From NCBI RefSeq assembly GCF_019679435.2, contig NZ_CP139781.1, positions 4,646,001-4,710,000 on the forward strand: DNA of 64,000 bases, written 5' to 3'. The position numbers and the translations under genes are program-made. Within the stretch, counting starts at the first letter, position 1; every line of letters starts with the position of its first letter. The notes beneath the pieces were generated by a model. The model searched no databases and was not told the origin of the DNA. It worked only from the letters and a program-made list of their open reading frames with translations. Positions 62,928-64,000 of the stretch are shown piece by piece. This stretch comes from Actomonas aquatica. GTDB taxonomy: Bacteria > Verrucomicrobiota > Verrucomicrobiia > Opitutales > Opitutaceae.

Positions 62928-64000
62928 CCCCCCTCATGGCAATGCGAGTGCGCCGCTGGTTGAGCGTGGTGTTACTGTGCGGTGGCCTCACCGCCGCCTC
63001 CGCGCAAACGCTCCTGGTGGAGAGCTTCGACGCCGGCAGTAGCACGGGTTCGGTCGTGCCCGGCAGCTCGTGGGAAGGCAACGTGACGCAGAATGCGGGC
63101 AGCATCACGGTTGGCGGAGACGCCTTGGATGAAAACGGCTGGTTTGCCCCGGCCGTAAACCTCGATGCGACTGGCATGAACGTGCTCACCATCACGGCGC
63201 AGCGCGACAGCGGCAACCAAGCGCCCTCGGTCGCGATCCAGTTTGAGGATCCCTTTCTCAACACGACGGTGTTTTCGATCGCCGCCTCGGAGTTTGCCGT
63301 GGGCGAGCTCACCACCGTGCACCTGGCCATCAGCGGTTGGGCGGCCGGTTTCGACTTCACCCAGATCACCGGTTGGAATTTTGGCGGCGGTTCCCCCGGC
63401 ATCGTCCCCTTTCGCCTCACCATCGATGAGATCCTCTTCGAAGCCGAGATCCTGGCCGCACCCGAAATCACCTCTGCGGGCGCTGACGTGACCGTGGTCG
63501 AAGGTGAGTCCACCACCTTTGCGGTGACCGCCACCGGCACGGATCCGCTCACGTATCAATGGTTCCATGACGGCGCGGCCGTCACCGGCAATGCCTCCGC
63601 GACCACCGCGTCGCTCGCCCTGACCGACATCACTCCCGCCGATGCCGGCAACTACACCTGCGTGGTCAGCAACGGCGAAGGCAGTGCGACCAGTCCGGCC
63701 TTTGCGCTCACCGTGCGCCCCCTGGCGGTGGTGACCTTGCTCGACCTGGCCACCACCTACTCCGGTGAGCCGCGGGTTGCCTCCGCCACCACCGACCCGG
63801 CGGGACTCACCGTTACCTTCACTTACGATGGGGCCGAGACTCCGCCGACCGCGGCGGGCAGTTACACCGTCGTCGCCACGGTCGACGACGATTCCTACGT
63901 CGGCTCAGCGACCGGCACGCTGGTCGTGGCCAAACGCCGGCCGGTCATCACGTGGGATGCGGGCGGGCCGCTGAACGACGGCGACACGCTCACCGCCGAG
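62918..64000 (+). CDS. Exported Ig-like/MBG-type protein, C-terminus beyond window edge
   Basis: I translated this frame by hand: it opens at the ATG at 62918, 10 bp inside the previous gene, and stays open to base 64000 (361 codons). A signal peptide (WLSVVLLCGGLTAASAQ) is followed by a domain paralogous to the N-terminus of the preceding protein; the shared pattern is GGxAxDENGW, then NLDAxxMNxL, then QRDxGNxxP. An Ig-like domain comes next (LTYQWFHDGAAV, NYTCVVSNGEGSA). After it is an MBG-type repeat (TYSGEPRVASATTDPAGL, GSYTVVATVDDDSY). It probably ends in another sorting signal outside the window. Confidence 0.85.
   Translation, partial: MLLTPLMAMRVRRWLSVVLLCGGLTAASAQTLLVESFDAGSSTGSVVPGSSWEGNVTQNAGSITVGGDALDENGWFAPAVNLDATGMNVLTITAQRDSGNQAPSVAIQFEDPFLNTTVFSIAASEFAVGELTTVHLAISGWAAGFDFTQITGWNFGGGSPGIVPFRLTIDEILFEAEILAAPEITSAGADVTVVEGESTTFAVTATGTDPLTYQWFHDGAAVTGNASATTASLALTDITPADAGNYTCVVSNGEGSATSPAFALTVRPLAVVTLLDLATTYSGEPRVASATTDPAGLTVTFTYDGAETPPTAAGSYTVVATVDDDSYVGSATGTLVVAKRRPVITWDAGGPLNDGDTLTAE

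Overview
This window looks like chromosomal DNA of a GC-rich member of the Verrucomicrobiota, most likely family Opitutaceae. The signs are high GC throughout, a PEP-CTERM sorting signal, autotransporter-type beta repeats, TIGR02597-like and other large secreted proteins, many two-component proteins, a sulfatase and very dense packing. The taxonomy is an inference from gene content. I saw no rRNA, tRNA, transposase, integrase or CRISPR array.

Layout. 1-15.7 kb is rich in signalling. It starts with a truncated reporter-propeller sensor, then a HAF-like repeat protein, a CheY-CheC-histidine kinase operon, hybrid kinases, a topoisomerase IV/gyrase A-type subunit, a lone receiver, a HAD phosphatase, an ArsN2-type acetyltransferase and a polytopic membrane protein. 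15.7-26.2 kb is mostly minus strand: a WxP-repeat propeller protein, metY, a methyltransferase, DUF2200, an M20 peptidase, a DMT transporter, a Na/Pi symporter and two lipoproteins. Three of these genes end in clear intrinsic terminators.

26.4-35.2 kb is the most unusual block. On the plus strand lie a TolQ/MotA-like channel subunit, an actin/Hsp70-fold-like protein and two TM-coiled-coil-VWA proteins. Facing them on the minus strand is an operon of a TM-TPR protein with a PEGA-like end, two very low-complexity secreted proteins (one with 43 consecutive serines) and a GNAT enzyme. I propose that the block encodes one envelope-spanning, ion-gradient-linked machine. That is an inference.

35.5-45.2 kb holds an M48 lipoprotein protease, a tandem TonB-C protein, a disulfide-less Cu/Zn SOD, a coupled zincin/ATP-grasp pair, a K+ channel with RCK domains, a one-domain asparaginase, a sulfatase and two small membrane proteins. 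One of the small membrane genes is flanked by two copies of a two-hairpin repeat whose stems show compensatory change.

45.2-46.1 kb is gene-free and visibly less GC-rich. 46.1 kb to the end encodes only exported proteins: an S74-chaperone fibre-like protein, then a tightly packed run with three consecutive short start/stop overlaps or near-abutting junctions. This run includes a 2872-residue giant, a TIGR02597-like protein, a PEP-CTERM protein and its paralogue, which runs off the right edge.
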